The translations under genes and the position numbers were made by a program. This document shows positions 17,093-25,930 of a stretch of 64,000 nucleotides of DNA, piece by piece; the stretch's first letter is position 1, and each line of letters opens with the position of its first letter. This stretch comes from JBGPTK01 sp963797765 (GTDB lineage: Bacteria > Acidobacteriota > Terriglobia > Acidiferrales > UBA7541). A model generated the notes under the pieces. It ran no database searches and was not told where the DNA came from. It worked only from the letters and a program-made list of their open reading frames with translations. The DNA is taken from contig CAWCQU010000002.1 of assembly GCA_963797765.1 (NCBI GenBank), forward strand, positions 1,662,624 to 1,726,623. Reading direction: 5' to 3'.

Positions 17093-17782
17093 TTACCAAG
17101 AACCCGAGCGGCGTCCATACCCTCCGAAATACCAACGCACGCCGACGGTGGAATACCGGCCCAGGGGTTTATCCGGCCCGCCATCCGTGATGCTCAATTT
17201 GTTCGCGTATTGTCCGAACGAAGTGACGGCGTGATTCGTCAGGCGGAATTCGAAATTCTTCGGCAGTTCGATTCCCATTCCCACAATGCGTTCGAGCGCG
17301 ATCGGATTTCCGCCCCAGGTGTAATCCCGCTGGGGCAGCGTGCTGCCGAACCACGCGCGCGGCTCGAAGAACGAATAAAAATGTTTCAGAGGCCCGCGAG
17401 CGAATGGCTGGAACTCCACGTATCCGCTCAGGACGTAGCGCGCAAATGCACGGCAAGGATCGATGAACGGTTCGCAGCGGCCCAGGTCGGGCTCATTGTG
17501 CGGCGGCGCAATGGCAAAATCCATGTAACCGCGCACCGAATCCTTCGGAAAGAGCCACCGGCGCTCGGGCGCCGGCGAAGCGGGCTTGATGGGCGCGGGA
17601 ACCGGTGCGACAAGGACCGCGGCAGGAACCGCGGCTGCTGGAGCAGGCACCGGCGTGGGAGTTTGCCCGGCCGCCGTTACCGCCGATGTCGGGTCAGCGG
17701 TTGCCTTGGCGGTGGTTTGGGCTTGCACGGCTACGCCAGAAACGCACAGGGAAATCAGAAACAAAACGGCGATATTCTTCAC
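17093..17782 (-). CDS. Exported hypothetical protein, Pro/Ala-rich linker
   Basis: 229 residues: a signal peptide (MKNIAVLFLISLCVSGVAVQA), a Pro/Ala/Val-rich linker to about residue 70, then an aromatic domain with alternating hydrophobic stretches ending in YSTVGVRWYFGG, which resembles the last strand of an outer-membrane beta barrel. Two cysteines (LGRCEPFIDPC) could pair outside the cytoplasm. The family is not recognised. It lies 21 bases upstream of the methyltransferase on the same strand. Confidence 0.7.
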   Translation of the reverse strand: MKNIAVLFLISLCVSGVAVQAQTTAKATADPTSAVTAAGQTPTPVPAPAAAVPAAVLVAPVPAPIKPASPAPERRWLFPKDSVRGYMDFAIAPPHNEPDLGRCEPFIDPCRAFARYVLSGYVEFQPFARGPLKHFYSFFEPRAWFGSTLPQRDYTWGGNPIALERIVGMGIELPKNFEFRLTNHAVTSFGQYANKLSITDGGPDKPLGRYSTVGVRWYFGGYGRRSGSW

Positions 17783-17901
17783 GACTGCCTCCGAAGGAAC
17801 TGCACACCCATGCCTGGTGCGCGCTCCGCGCTTTCATCCTTGCTTACTCTTTGAGGTGCGCTTTCTTTTCGGCCGCAGAAACTGGGACGCGGCTGGCGTG
17901 C

Positions 17902-19362
17902 TTAGTGCAGGCCTACCATGCCATGGACGGATTCGATTAATTTCGGCGAGTCGTAACCGATGCCATCTTTGAAAACGATCTCCACTTTTTCAATGTCGTT
18001 GATATTTTTGGAAGGGTCACCGTGAATCACGGCAAGATCCGCGGATTTTCCCGGCGCAATGGTGCCGATGCGGTCCGCTTCGCCGAGGAATTCGGCGCCG
18101 TTCGCGGTGGCGATTTGGATCGCCTCCACCGGAGTGAATCCCGCTTTCACCAGCAACTCCACTTCGCGCTGGTCGCCGAATCCGGCCAGGGTTCCGCCGT
18201 AGGCGGTGGGATCTTCTCCGGCCATGAGCAATCCTCCCGCTTTCACGAAATCGCGCTCGAACTGCATTTCTTTTTGCAGAAGCACGGGCCAGGGAGAATT
18301 GGCGCTCTGCGCGATCAGCGCCCGGAGGGAAAGAAAATCCACGCGCGCTTCGGGAATCATGGCGTCGAGCACGCGCTGCTGGAGCGGAGGCCGGTTGGGA
18401 GCGAACGTTTCAAAGGGAGGAAACGTGGAAGTGATGGCCACGTGGTGCGCCACCAGATCATGAATCAAATCCTGCACCGGCGCGCTTTCCACATCGATTT
18501 TTGCGATTGTCGCAGCCGTGAGGTCCTGCGAAGGGCAGACGTCGGGAGTTTTTCCAGGATCGAATTCCGTGTCCACCAACAGGCCGTGCTCCAGGTTATC
18601 GATTCCGAGAGCGACGGCTTCGTGGAACCCCACGGCACAGAGATGGCCGGTAACCTTGATTCCGTGCTTGTGCGCGGCTCCAATCGCGGCGCCCAGCTCG
18701 GCGTGAGTAATGTGCATGAAGGCTTTGAAAGAGGTGGCGCCCTCCGCGGTCCAGTATTCCACCATCGCCCGCGCGTCATCGGGACTGGTCAACTGGTGCA
18801 TCTGGGGAGTGAAGGAATCGGTGCCTTCGAGATAGGGCCCGCTGACGTGGATTTTTGGGCCGGGAAAATTCCCTTCATCAATCATTTTTTTTAATTCCAG
18901 ATCGGTGTACGGTTCGATGCTTCCAGCGGTGCGAATCGTGGTGACCCCACCGGCCAGATACAGCCGCGGAAAGCTGAAGCCCTGCTCGTTGTAAATAAAC
19001 GTGCCGCCGCCGGACGGATAAAACATGTGCTCGTGCATTCCGACGAGCCCGGGAATTACGGTGTAGCCGGAGAGGTCGAGGACTTTTGCGCCGGCCGGCG
19101 CGGAAATTTTGTCAGCACCGCCGACGGATTGAATTTTTCCTTCCGCAATCACGACGGTTTGATTTTCGACGGCAGCGGAGCCCGTGCCATCGATCACGCG
19201 CACATGAGTCAAGGCGACGACGGGAGAATCGACGCGGATGAAGTCTTTGACTTCCTGCGAGAATCGCGAGGAAGACTGCGCGGACAGGCGAGCGGGCGAA
19301 AGAGAGGCAGCCAGAAAGAGAGAAACACACACCAAACCCAGAAGCCGGGCGATTCTCAGCAC
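17902..19362 (-). CDS. Exported amidohydrolase family protein
   Basis: 486 residues with a signal peptide (LLGLVCVSLFLAASLSPARLSAQ). The TIM-barrel amidohydrolase of the imidazolonepropionase-like group is clear: the MHEHMFYPSGG metal pair (about residue 108), a histidine in GHLCAVGFHEAV, LEHGLL, and the C-terminal GEDPTAYG and GTIAPGKSADLAVI signatures. It probably hydrolyses cyclic amides or dipeptides in the periplasm (Xaa-Pro dipeptidase-like members exist). The substrate is not predictable. Confidence 0.88.
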   Translation of the reverse strand: MLRIARLLGLVCVSLFLAASLSPARLSAQSSSRFSQEVKDFIRVDSPVVALTHVRVIDGTGSAAVENQTVVIAEGKIQSVGGADKISAPAGAKVLDLSGYTVIPGLVGMHEHMFYPSGGGTFIYNEQGFSFPRLYLAGGVTTIRTAGSIEPYTDLELKKMIDEGNFPGPKIHVSGPYLEGTDSFTPQMHQLTSPDDARAMVEYWTAEGATSFKAFMHITHAELGAAIGAAHKHGIKVTGHLCAVGFHEAVALGIDNLEHGLLVDTEFDPGKTPDVCPSQDLTAATIAKIDVESAPVQDLIHDLVAHHVAITSTFPPFETFAPNRPPLQQRVLDAMIPEARVDFLSLRALIAQSANSPWPVLLQKEMQFERDFVKAGGLLMAGEDPTAYGGTLAGFGDQREVELLVKAGFTPVEAIQIATANGAEFLGEADRIGTIAPGKSADLAVIHGDPSKNINDIEKVEIVFKDGIGYDSPKLIESVHGMVGLH

Positions 19363-19571
19363 TTTTTATCTCCTTCTTCCTGCTTCGAGCGCCCACCCCT
19401 CGAGGCAAAGCAAACTTCCGGCCTGCCCCCCCCAGGCTGTTTGATGCCCGCATTCTCTACCCGTGCCGCCTCCATTACAAGCAAGAAGGTAGTGGGAGCA
19501 GCCAAGAAGGAAAGAGACCGAATTTCGATTGGAAACAAGCTATCCGAAGGCGAAGGCGGCGAGAAACAGAT

Positions 19572-20286
19572 TCAGTTTTGCGCGGCGGAGATATCTCCGC
19601 GGTACGAATTGCGAAAATAATCGCAGTCGCGCTGGAGGGGACAGGTTTCGCACAGCGGTTTCGAGCGTTTGCAAATTTCCATGCCGTGCCGGCGCAGCAA
19701 TTGATAGGCGCGAATCAGCGCATCGCAATTCGCGGGAATCTCTCCGGTGAGCGACTGCTGGGCCGCGCGATAGCTTGCCGAATAGTTCCTGGTTTCCACG
19801 CTGAAGCCGAGCCGGCACACCACCCGCAGGATATTGGAATCCATGGCGAAGACCGGCTCCGTGCCGGTGAACAGAAGAATTTTTTCCGCGCCGGGATCGC
19901 CCACGCCGGGAAATTCCTTGAGCGCCTTGCGCGCCAGTTTCGGCGGCAATTTCAGCGCATCCTTCAATCGTCCGTTGAATTTTTCCAAAGCGATGGCGGC
20001 AACTTCGCGAATTTTCCGAGCGCTGATTGTGGGCACAATTCCGCCCATGCCCCCGATTTCGGCAAGTGTTGCTTGCGGTGCGGCCAGGATTTTCTTCGGT
20101 TGCAGGCCTACTCGTTCTTTCAGAGCGGCAAAAGCGGCGGCACGCTTCTGGTCAGGGGCCAGATACACCACAGTGTCGAAGAGGATGATTTCGAGCGGAT
20201 CGGTGGTTTGCAACGGCTCCGGGCGGCCATGAGTGCTTCTCCAGCCGGTTGAGGATGCGGCCGAGTTTGGTAAGCGCTTTGGCCAC
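19572..20286 (-). CDS. Endonuclease III-like DNA glycosylase (frameshifted)
   Basis: HhH-GPD base-excision repair protein. The helix-hairpin-helix (LKEFPGVGDPGAEK), the catalytic Asp (AMDSNILRV) and the C-x6-C-x2-C-x5-C iron-sulfur cluster near the C-terminus are present. The lysine that makes E. coli Nth a lyase (PGVGRKTA) is not at that position, so it may be a monofunctional glycosylase. I start it at GTG 20286, which has GGAGGG five bases upstream and 24 bases after the phosphoesterase stop. That frame (AKALTKLGRILNRLEKH) joins the main frame only if one extra base near 20231 is ignored, giving HYGRPEP. The main frame is also open far upstream, but the residues are not protein-like. Consensus error or true pseudogene. 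Confidence 0.75.
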
Positions 20287-20310
20287 GGGGGCCCTCCGCC
20301 GGGAATTCGT

Positions 20311-21426
20311 TTACTTGCCGGCAGTGGCGTCTTTTGGCACGATGCTGTTTTCGGCGAAGCACCAGTGCACGAGTTCGGGCGTGAATCGGGTGACCACAGG
20401 AGCGGGCACATCGGATTCATTGATCTGGTGAAATTGAAAATCAATTTCGCCATCCAGGGCTACTGTGCCGAGCAAGTACCCATAGACATTGGTTCTTGCG
20501 GCGCGCGCGTCATCCCAATTCGGGGAAAGCGGGTAGCGAACGGCGCCGGCGGTGCCCACGATCCATCCCGGAAGAACGCCACCGTGGCTGTTCCAATATT
20601 GTGTGTTGAAGATATTCGCCATGTAGAAATGCTGATGGCTGGCGAGGTTATAGACTTTCTTGTGATACTGATTTCGGGATTGCAGAAGATCGTTGTAAAC
20701 CTGCCGCCCACTTTCGATTCCATCCAAAGATTCATTCATGCTGTGGTCGCGCGAGATGCTGTCCGGAAGGGCGCGATGCAGTCCGACGACGATAGTGGTG
20801 ATGGAAGAATCGTGATTATCGCGATTGAGAACCTGCTCGAACCAGGCAATTTGCTGCGGGCTGAACTGGTCCAGTGAGCCGTTATCCAGGTTAAAGAAAT
20901 CCACGCCTTTTTCCACCCAGTGATAGTAGGTCATCAGGCGGTGATCATTCGGGGTGTCCTTCAATCGTTGTTCGCGCAGGATCGGAACGGAAAGCCAGTC
21001 GCCGAACTGCTGGATGTAGTCCTGGCGCGTTTTGGGATAGATGAGTTCGTGGTTTCCGATACCAAGAAATACGGGAAGATCGCCGAAAGGCTGAATCTGA
21101 TTGGTAATGAAATCTTCCCAGGCCGAACCGAGGTAAGAGCTGATGGTGACCGGCTGCACATGGTTTTCGGGTTCGTGCAGGAAATCCTCATCAAATTTAT
21201 AGATCGCGCGGAAATCGCCCAGGTGCCAATAGAAAGAGGGATGCTGCTGCAGCGCGCTGGTAGCGATTCCGGGCATCACAACGTCGCCGCAGTTCCGCGA
21301 ATCGCCGGACGCCGCGAAGGACCAGGAATCGGCCGGCGCCGGCCGGGACGCCGCTTTGGGGCGTGAAGCGCCGGAAAATGCCAGCAATGCGAAGACCACC
21401 ACCGCAAGTGTAACCTTGCGAGACAT
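20311..21426 (-). CDS. Exported calcineurin-like metallophosphoesterase
   Basis: 371 residues from the ATG at 21426 (GGAGGAAAC upstream); the 60 upstream codons are unlikely. A signal peptide (VTLAVVVFALLAFSGASRP) is followed by the dinuclear metallophosphoesterase motifs: GDSR, HLGDFRA, GIGNHEL, VVGLHRALPDS and ASHQHFYM. This suggests a periplasmic phosphodiesterase or phosphatase; the substrate is unknown. The DNA glycosylase gene follows 24 bases downstream, so they probably share an mRNA. Confidence 0.88.
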   Translation of the reverse strand: MSRKVTLAVVVFALLAFSGASRPKAASRPAPADSWSFAASGDSRNCGDVVMPGIATSALQQHPSFYWHLGDFRAIYKFDEDFLHEPENHVQPVTISSYLGSAWEDFITNQIQPFGDLPVFLGIGNHELIYPKTRQDYIQQFGDWLSVPILREQRLKDTPNDHRLMTYYHWVEKGVDFFNLDNGSLDQFSPQQIAWFEQVLNRDNHDSSITTIVVGLHRALPDSISRDHSMNESLDGIESGRQVYNDLLQSRNQYHKKVYNLASHQHFYMANIFNTQYWNSHGGVLPGWIVGTAGAVRYPLSPNWDDARAARTNVYGYLLGTVALDGEIDFQFHQINESDVPAPVVTRFTPELVHWCFAENSIVPKDATAGK

Positions 21427-21590
21427 GTTTCCTCCAGGATGACGCGAGGATGCTATCAAAGGTAATCGAGGGGAACAAAGAAAACGTGCGCGATAGTGGA
21501 AATTCGTTCTCGCGACGATACGGAACCATTCCGGGTGTACAATTCGGGACGATTTCAAGCCACTGAACAAAACCAAGAAGAGGAGATCCA

Positions 21591-22055
21591 ATGAAACGAA
21601 GAGCAATTTTGCTTTCTCTCGCGGCGCTGTTTTTGTCTGCTTCCGTGTGCTTCGCGGCCGACCCGAATCTGGGCACCTGGAAGCTGAATGAAGCCAAATC
21701 CAAGCTCGGCAAGGGAGCCGCGAAAAATACCACCGTAGTTTACGAAGCCATGGGCGATAACGTGAAAGTCACGGTAGACGGCGTCGCCGCTGACGGCAAG
21801 CCATCGCACAACGAATGGACGGGAAAGTTTGACGGCAAGGATTATCCCGTGACCGGCGATCCGAATTCAGACATGCGGTCGTATAAGCGGGTCAACGCTC
21901 ACACGCTGGAGTTGACTGACAAGAAGGGCGCCAAGGTGATCCTAACCGGGACCGTGGCGGTCTCGGCCGATGGCAAGACCAGGACCGTGACGATTCACGG
22001 AATGGATTCCATGGGCATGAAGATGAGCAGCACGTCAGTCTACGACAAGCAGTAG
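21591..22055 (+). CDS. Small exported beta-rich protein
   Basis: 154 residues with AAGAGGAG before the ATG and a signal peptide cleaved near SVCFAADP. The mature part (LGTWKLNEAKSKL, then alternating beta segments with TVTIHGMDS) resembles small lipocalin-like or periplasmic beta-barrel proteins that I associate with acidobacterial genomes. The function is unknown. It is divergent from the phosphoesterase gene and followed by a strong terminator. Confidence 0.75.
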   Translation: MKRRAILLSLAALFLSASVCFAADPNLGTWKLNEAKSKLGKGAAKNTTVVYEAMGDNVKVTVDGVAADGKPSHNEWTGKFDGKDYPVTGDPNSDMRSYKRVNAHTLELTDKKGAKVILTGTVAVSADGKTRTVTIHGMDSMGMKMSSTSVYDKQ

Positions 22056-22079
22056 CTGGCGGAATTGTTGTGTCTGGAA

Positions 22080-22107
22080 GGGCCGCGGAATCTCGCGGCC
22101 CTTTTTC
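22080..22107 (+). terminator. Rho-independent terminator
   Basis: GGGCCGCG (22080-22087), loop GAATCT, CGCGGCCC (22094-22101), then TTTTT. Perfect 8-bp GC stem just after the small exported protein gene and before the convergent dehydratase. Confidence 0.92.
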
Positions 22108-22121
22108 TTTGCAGCGCTGAA

Positions 22122-23084
22122 CTAGGCGCTCTTCTTGGCGGGTTGCTTGAAATCGACGGCGGTTGTATTGCCCCCGCAAATGAGAACTCCGATTCGCTCC
22201 CTGTGCTTGGGCTGGTAGCGGCGCGTCAGAAGAGCAGCGAAGGCTGCGGAACCCCCTGGTTCAGCGACAATTCGCAAAGTGTTCCAAAGGGCGATTTGAG
22301 CCTGCTCGATTGCTTCGTCGGGAACGAGTATCACCCGGTCCACGTGGGCCTGCGCGATGGGAAACATCAATTCGCCCACACGCTTGGGGGCGAGGGAATC
22401 GGCGGCGATGCCGCCGGCGGGCGCATCGACCGGCTTGCCGGCCTGCAGAGCATTAGCCAGAGTGGGCGCGGCTTCCGGCTCGACGCCGATGATCTTGATT
22501 CGGCCGGAATACCACGCGGCGATTCCGCCGATCAGACCGCCGCCACCGACGGCTACGAGAAGCGTATCGAGGCCGGGAACTTGCTGCTCAAATTCCAAGC
22601 CGACTGATCCCTGCCCCAGTAGCGTTTCGATCTGATCGTACGCGTGCAGTTGCATTGCGCCGGACTCGGCGGCCCATTGCCTGCTGGCGGCCAGCGCGTC
22701 GTCATAGCGATCGCCTTTGATAACGAGCTCCGCTCCGTATCCGCGAATCCTCTCGATTTTTGCTTGTGACGAAACGGTGGGGACGAAGATTTTTGCCGGC
22801 TTGCCAAGTTTGTGCGCGGCATAGGCGACGGCGGCTCCGTGATTTCCGCCGGAAGCGGCAACCACTCCGGCGAGCGGCACTTTGCGGATCAACATATTGG
22901 CGAACGCGCCCCGCGCTTTGAACGAGCCGGAGTGCTGCAGCAATTCGAGTTTCAGAAATAGACTGTTTGCATCGAGACCGAAATCGGCGGCGCCGGTTTC
23001 GAGGACCGGAGTTTGACGAACGTAGGACCGGATGATCTGGTAGGCGGTCGAAATTTGTTCGCGATCGATTTGGAACTGATTCAT
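22122..23084 (-). CDS. PLP-dependent threonine/serine dehydratase
   Basis: 320 residues, the single-domain length of catabolic threonine dehydratase and serine racemase-like enzymes, without the regulatory ACT region of IlvA. The PLP lysine is in HSGSFKARGA (about residue 55), the substrate loop is SGGNHGAA and the phosphate-binding glycine loop is VGGGGLIGG. It deaminates threonine to 2-oxobutyrate (or serine to pyruvate). It stands alone on the minus strand, divergent from the ArsR-type gene. Confidence 0.9.
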   Translation of the reverse strand: MNQFQIDREQISTAYQIIRSYVRQTPVLETGAADFGLDANSLFLKLELLQHSGSFKARGAFANMLIRKVPLAGVVAASGGNHGAAVAYAAHKLGKPAKIFVPTVSSQAKIERIRGYGAELVIKGDRYDDALAASRQWAAESGAMQLHAYDQIETLLGQGSVGLEFEQQVPGLDTLLVAVGGGGLIGGIAAWYSGRIKIIGVEPEAAPTLANALQAGKPVDAPAGGIAADSLAPKRVGELMFPIAQAHVDRVILVPDEAIEQAQIALWNTLRIVAEPGGSAAFAALLTRRYQPKHRERIGVLICGGNTTAVDFKQPAKKSA

Positions 23085-23250
23085 CTTCAGGTTTCCTTAT
23101 TCGCGGCGGTGCGAAAGGCAAAGGCGGGGAGAGATTCTTCGTTCCAGAAAACGGGAATCAGAATGACAGCGCGGGTTGCGTTGCGCCCTCGCGGCGCAAC
23201 GAAATTCGAAAGTAATTTAAGAGTGTGGGGCGCTGACACAGTTGCCTCGC

Positions 23251-23280
23251 TTGCAAATCATTGCGTGCGTGGAGTATTGT
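23251..23280 (+). promoter_or_regulatory. Predicted promoter of the ArsR-type regulator
   Basis: TTGCAA at 23251-23256 and TATTGT at 23275-23280 with an 18-base spacer, 26 bases before the ATG. Both boxes are partial matches to consensus. Confidence 0.35.
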
Positions 23281-23306
23281 ACTAAGGGAGTTGGCTAATT
23301 GTCTAT

Positions 23307-23609
23307 ATGAATGCGGAACACATTTGGCGGGCGCTGGCGAGCGAGCGGCGGCTACAAATCCTGGAATGGCTGAAGCACCCGCGGAAACACTTCCCACCGC
23401 AGGTGGATGGGGACCTGGTGAAGGACGGCGTGTGCGGCGTTTTGATCGCGCGCAAACTGCGCGTGAGCCAGCCCACCGCGAGCGAGCATTTGGGAATCCT
23501 GGTGGGGGCCGGATTGCTGCGCGCGAAACGGCTGAAACAATGGACGTTTTACAAGCGGGACGAGCGTGAAATTCAAAGAGTGAAGCGGATGATTGTGGGG
23601 AAAGTGTAG
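23307..23609 (+). CDS. ArsR-family winged-helix regulator
   Basis: 100 residues, winged helix of the ArsR type: LASERRLQILEWLKHP as first helices, recognition helix VSQPTASEHLGILVGAGLL and a basic wing ending (KRLKQWTFYKRDE). The CVC metal box of ArsR/SmtB is absent, and a lone Cys lies in DGVCGV, so metal sensing is doubtful. The target is unknown. A second ATG four bases downstream is out of frame. AGGGAG lies upstream of the start. Confidence 0.85.
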   Translation: MNAEHIWRALASERRLQILEWLKHPRKHFPPQVDGDLVKDGVCGVLIARKLRVSQPTASEHLGILVGAGLLRAKRLKQWTFYKRDEREIQRVKRMIVGKV

Positions 23610-23703
23610 GGGTACCCGCGAGCGAGTGATGGCCGATGGGGAAATAAATTTCCGCGATGAACGATTCTTCGCGGCGGGAGAGTGACTCTCGATCCCTTGC
23701 GGT

Positions 23704-23760
23704 GCGGATTTTGTGATGTTGCTAAAGGCGAGTGTGGCTCGGGATGACGGCAAAATCCGC
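23704..23760. repeat. 10-bp inverted repeat
   Basis: GCGGATTTTG (23704-23713) and CAAAATCCGC (23751-23760) are perfect inverse complements with a 37-base loop. The right arm abuts the GGTGCCCCATCC repeat, so the pair may mark the ends of a small repeat unit. Confidence 0.6.
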
Positions 23761-23791
23761 ACCTTTTCACAAAACGAAAGGATGGGGCACC
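23757..23791. repeat. GGTGCCCCATCC repeat, copy 2
   Basis: On the minus strand it reads GGGTGCCCCATCCTTTCGTT then TTGTGAAAAGGTGCGG, matching copy 1 at 10240 with a slightly different centre. It lies between genes, unlike copy 1. Confidence 0.7.
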
Positions 23792-24013
23792 CGCCGCGCC
23801 CAAAATTGCTTCGATTCATTCGCGGTTCAATTCAGAACACTTCAGAGTTTCACAGAATAGGTTGTGCAGGATCGGCGCACACCGGCTGATTCTTCTCTTC
23901 TCGATTGAGATTTCAAAACGTGGTGATGGGATTCGCTGGCGCGGTGCTGTAAAATCGCTTACACGGCGCGGCTCGAACCCTTCCCCGAAGCGAGCGCCTG
24001 CTGGGAGGGCCGT

Positions 24014-25135
24014 ATGCAAATCGCTCCATTCCATTTGGAACGCTGGCAATCGATCTGGGAAAACCAGGTCGAGTTGAATATTTCGGAAAGCGGAGTGGCG
24101 CCGATGACGGTGCAGGAACTGGTGCAGGAGCCGGAAGAGTTGGAGCGGATTCTGAATGTTCCCCTGGGCTATCCGCAAACGAACGGAAGCGAAGAATTGC
24201 GCGCGCGAATCGCGTCGCTTTATCCGGGGGCCAGTGCGGCGAATGTACTGGTGACGTGCGGCTGCTCGGAAGCGAATTACCTGGCGGTGTGGTCGGTGCT
24301 GGAACCGGGCGACGAAGTGGTTTTCATGCTGCCGAACTACATGCAGGTGCGCGGGCTGGCGCAGGCCTTCGGCGCCTCGGTGAGAAAATTCTGGTTGCGC
24401 GAGGAATTGGGATGGATGCCGGATTTGCGCGACCTGCGCCGGCTGATTACGCCGAAGACGCGGCTAATCGCGATCTGCAATCCCAATAATCCAACCGGAT
24501 CGGTGCTGACCGAAGATTTAATGGAAGGAATTTGCGCGGCCGCGGAAAAAGTCGGCGCCTACGTGCTGGCGGATGAAGTTTACCGGGGCGCGGAATTCGA
24601 GGGATCGCTTTCTCCGACTTTCTGGGGACGATACGAGCGCGTGCTGTGCACCGGCGGATTATCGAAAGCATACGGCCTGCCGGGATTGCGAACGGGCTGG
24701 GTGGTGGGGACGCCGAAGATGGCCGAGAAATTGTGGGGCTATCACGATTACACCAGCATCGGTCCCGTGATGCTGACGGACCGGCTGGCTATGTATGCGC
24801 TGGGGACGGCAAGGCGCGCGCAGATTCTGGAACGGACGCGGCAGATTTTGCTGCGCAATTATCCGATGGTGCGGGACTGGCTGAAGGGACATGACGGCGT
24901 GTTCACACATATTTCGCCGGCAGCCGGAGCGATCGCGTGGATTGGTTACCAGGGCGACCGGAAGTCGACGGAGTTCGCGGAGGAATTGCGTGTGCGGAAG
25001 GGAGTGCTGATCGTGCCGGGCGAGCACATGGGGATGGATTCGTATTTGCGAATTGGATTTGGCGGGGAATCCGCGCATTTGCAACAGGCGCTGAAACGCG
25101 TGAGCGAATTGATGACCATGAGCGTTGGGGCGTAG
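24014..25135 (+). CDS. Class I/II aminotransferase
   Basis: 373 residues with GGGAGGG before the ATG. Fold-type I PLP enzyme: CNPNNPTGS, DEVYRGAEF, and the PLP lysine in TGGLSKAYGLPGLRTGW (about residue 219). It is cytoplasmic, with no signal peptide. It resembles aspartate/capreomycidine-synthase-like aminotransferases; the amino donor and acceptor are unknown. It is followed by a DinB gene, with 194 bases between them. Confidence 0.88.
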   Translation: MQIAPFHLERWQSIWENQVELNISESGVAPMTVQELVQEPEELERILNVPLGYPQTNGSEELRARIASLYPGASAANVLVTCGCSEANYLAVWSVLEPGDEVVFMLPNYMQVRGLAQAFGASVRKFWLREELGWMPDLRDLRRLITPKTRLIAICNPNNPTGSVLTEDLMEGICAAAEKVGAYVLADEVYRGAEFEGSLSPTFWGRYERVLCTGGLSKAYGLPGLRTGWVVGTPKMAEKLWGYHDYTSIGPVMLTDRLAMYALGTARRAQILERTRQILLRNYPMVRDWLKGHDGVFTHISPAAGAIAWIGYQGDRKSTEFAEELRVRKGVLIVPGEHMGMDSYLRIGFGGESAHLQQALKRVSELMTMSVGA

Positions 25136-25245
25136 GCGCGGCTGAACGGATTGCGGAGAAAGTGGAGAATTGCTCCGCGATGGGTTCGCAACCTGGATGC
25201 GCCAGAGAGAAATACCACGTTACTTAGGCGTTTGGGATCAACTCT

Positions 25246-25272
25246 GGATTCCTCACTTCGTTCGGAATGACA
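25246..25272. repeat. Small repeat-like inverted sequence
   Basis: GGATTCCTCACTTCGTTCGG then AATGACA, with ATTCC/GGAAT arms. I recognise the CTTCGTTCGGAATGACA style as a common intergenic repeat in acidobacterial genomes, but only one copy is here. Confidence 0.35.
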
Positions 25273-25329
25273 TCGATCCGGAATTTACTTCATCCCGTAA
25301 GCTATCGATGACCAAGGTGAAAATACTTT

Positions 25330-25803
25330 ATGAAAAGCAAGACGGGCAACGCGGGAATTGGGCTGCTGCTTGAAATCTTGGAGCAGGGCTACCGAAAAAA
25401 GACTTGGCACGGGCCGAATCTGATGCAGTCGATCCGTGGAGTCTCCGCGCGGGAAGCTGCCTGGCGGCCGGGCGAGGGACGGCACAATATCTGGGAAGAA
25501 GTGGTGCACGCAGCGTATTGGAAATATGTGGTGCGGCGAAGATTGCTGCGCGAGAGACGCGGATCATTCGCGCTCAAAGGTAACAACTGGTTTGCACGCG
25601 ACGCAGCGGATGAAACGGCTTGGAAACGGGATCAGGAATTGCTGGAGACTTCACACCGGAATTTGCGGGACGCGATTGAGGGATTGCCGGAAGGAAGATT
25701 CGATAAGAAGACCGTGGGTATGATTTTTGGTGTTGCGTTTCATGATGTGTATCACGCGGGGCAGATTCGGATGCTGCGGAGGTTGCAGGGTAAGCGAGGC
25801 TGA
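25330..25803 (+). CDS. DinB-family protein
   Basis: 157 residues; AAGGTG lies about ten bases before the ATG. DinB four-helix bundle: EEVVHAAYWKYVVRR carries the first histidine (about residue 61) and FHDVYHAGQIRMLRR the C-terminal pair. Such proteins bind a divalent metal; function is usually unknown. It is shorter than and different from the basic-tailed DinB protein at 9646. Confidence 0.82.
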   Translation: MKSKTGNAGIGLLLEILEQGYRKKTWHGPNLMQSIRGVSAREAAWRPGEGRHNIWEEVVHAAYWKYVVRRRLLRERRGSFALKGNNWFARDAADETAWKRDQELLETSHRNLRDAIEGLPEGRFDKKTVGMIFGVAFHDVYHAGQIRMLRRLQGKRG

Positions 25804-25823
25804 GGGCACGACCAAAAGCAAAA

Positions 25824-25852
25824 GGGCGCCCCGATCAAAGGCATCGGGGTGC
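25824..25852 (-). terminator. Terminator of the ADOP permease gene
   Basis: Read on the minus strand, GCACCCCGAT and ATCGGGGCGC form a 10-bp stem (one G-T) around GCCTTTG, followed by CCCTTTTGCTTTTGG. It lies about 80 bases past the permease stop. Confidence 0.65.
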
Positions 25853-25930
25853 AAACCCCGCACGGCCCCTCGAACCTCTGGGTAAACTAAAGCCGGCCCC
25901 TACATTGCGTTCATCCGCGGGCGGCGAAAG

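Larger units (their letters stand above)
23610..24013. other. Repeat-rich intergenic region
   Basis: 404 bases without a gene. It holds a 13-base palindrome GAGAGTGACTCTC, a 10-bp inverted pair (23704/23751) and copy 2 of the GGTGCCCCATCC repeat. A GGGAGGGCC at the right end is the ribosome site of the next gene. Confidence 0.6.

Noticed and set aside
16097..17854. 585-codon plus-strand frame
   Set aside because: Crosses two minus-strand genes with clear protein signatures; no ribosome site or family resemblance.
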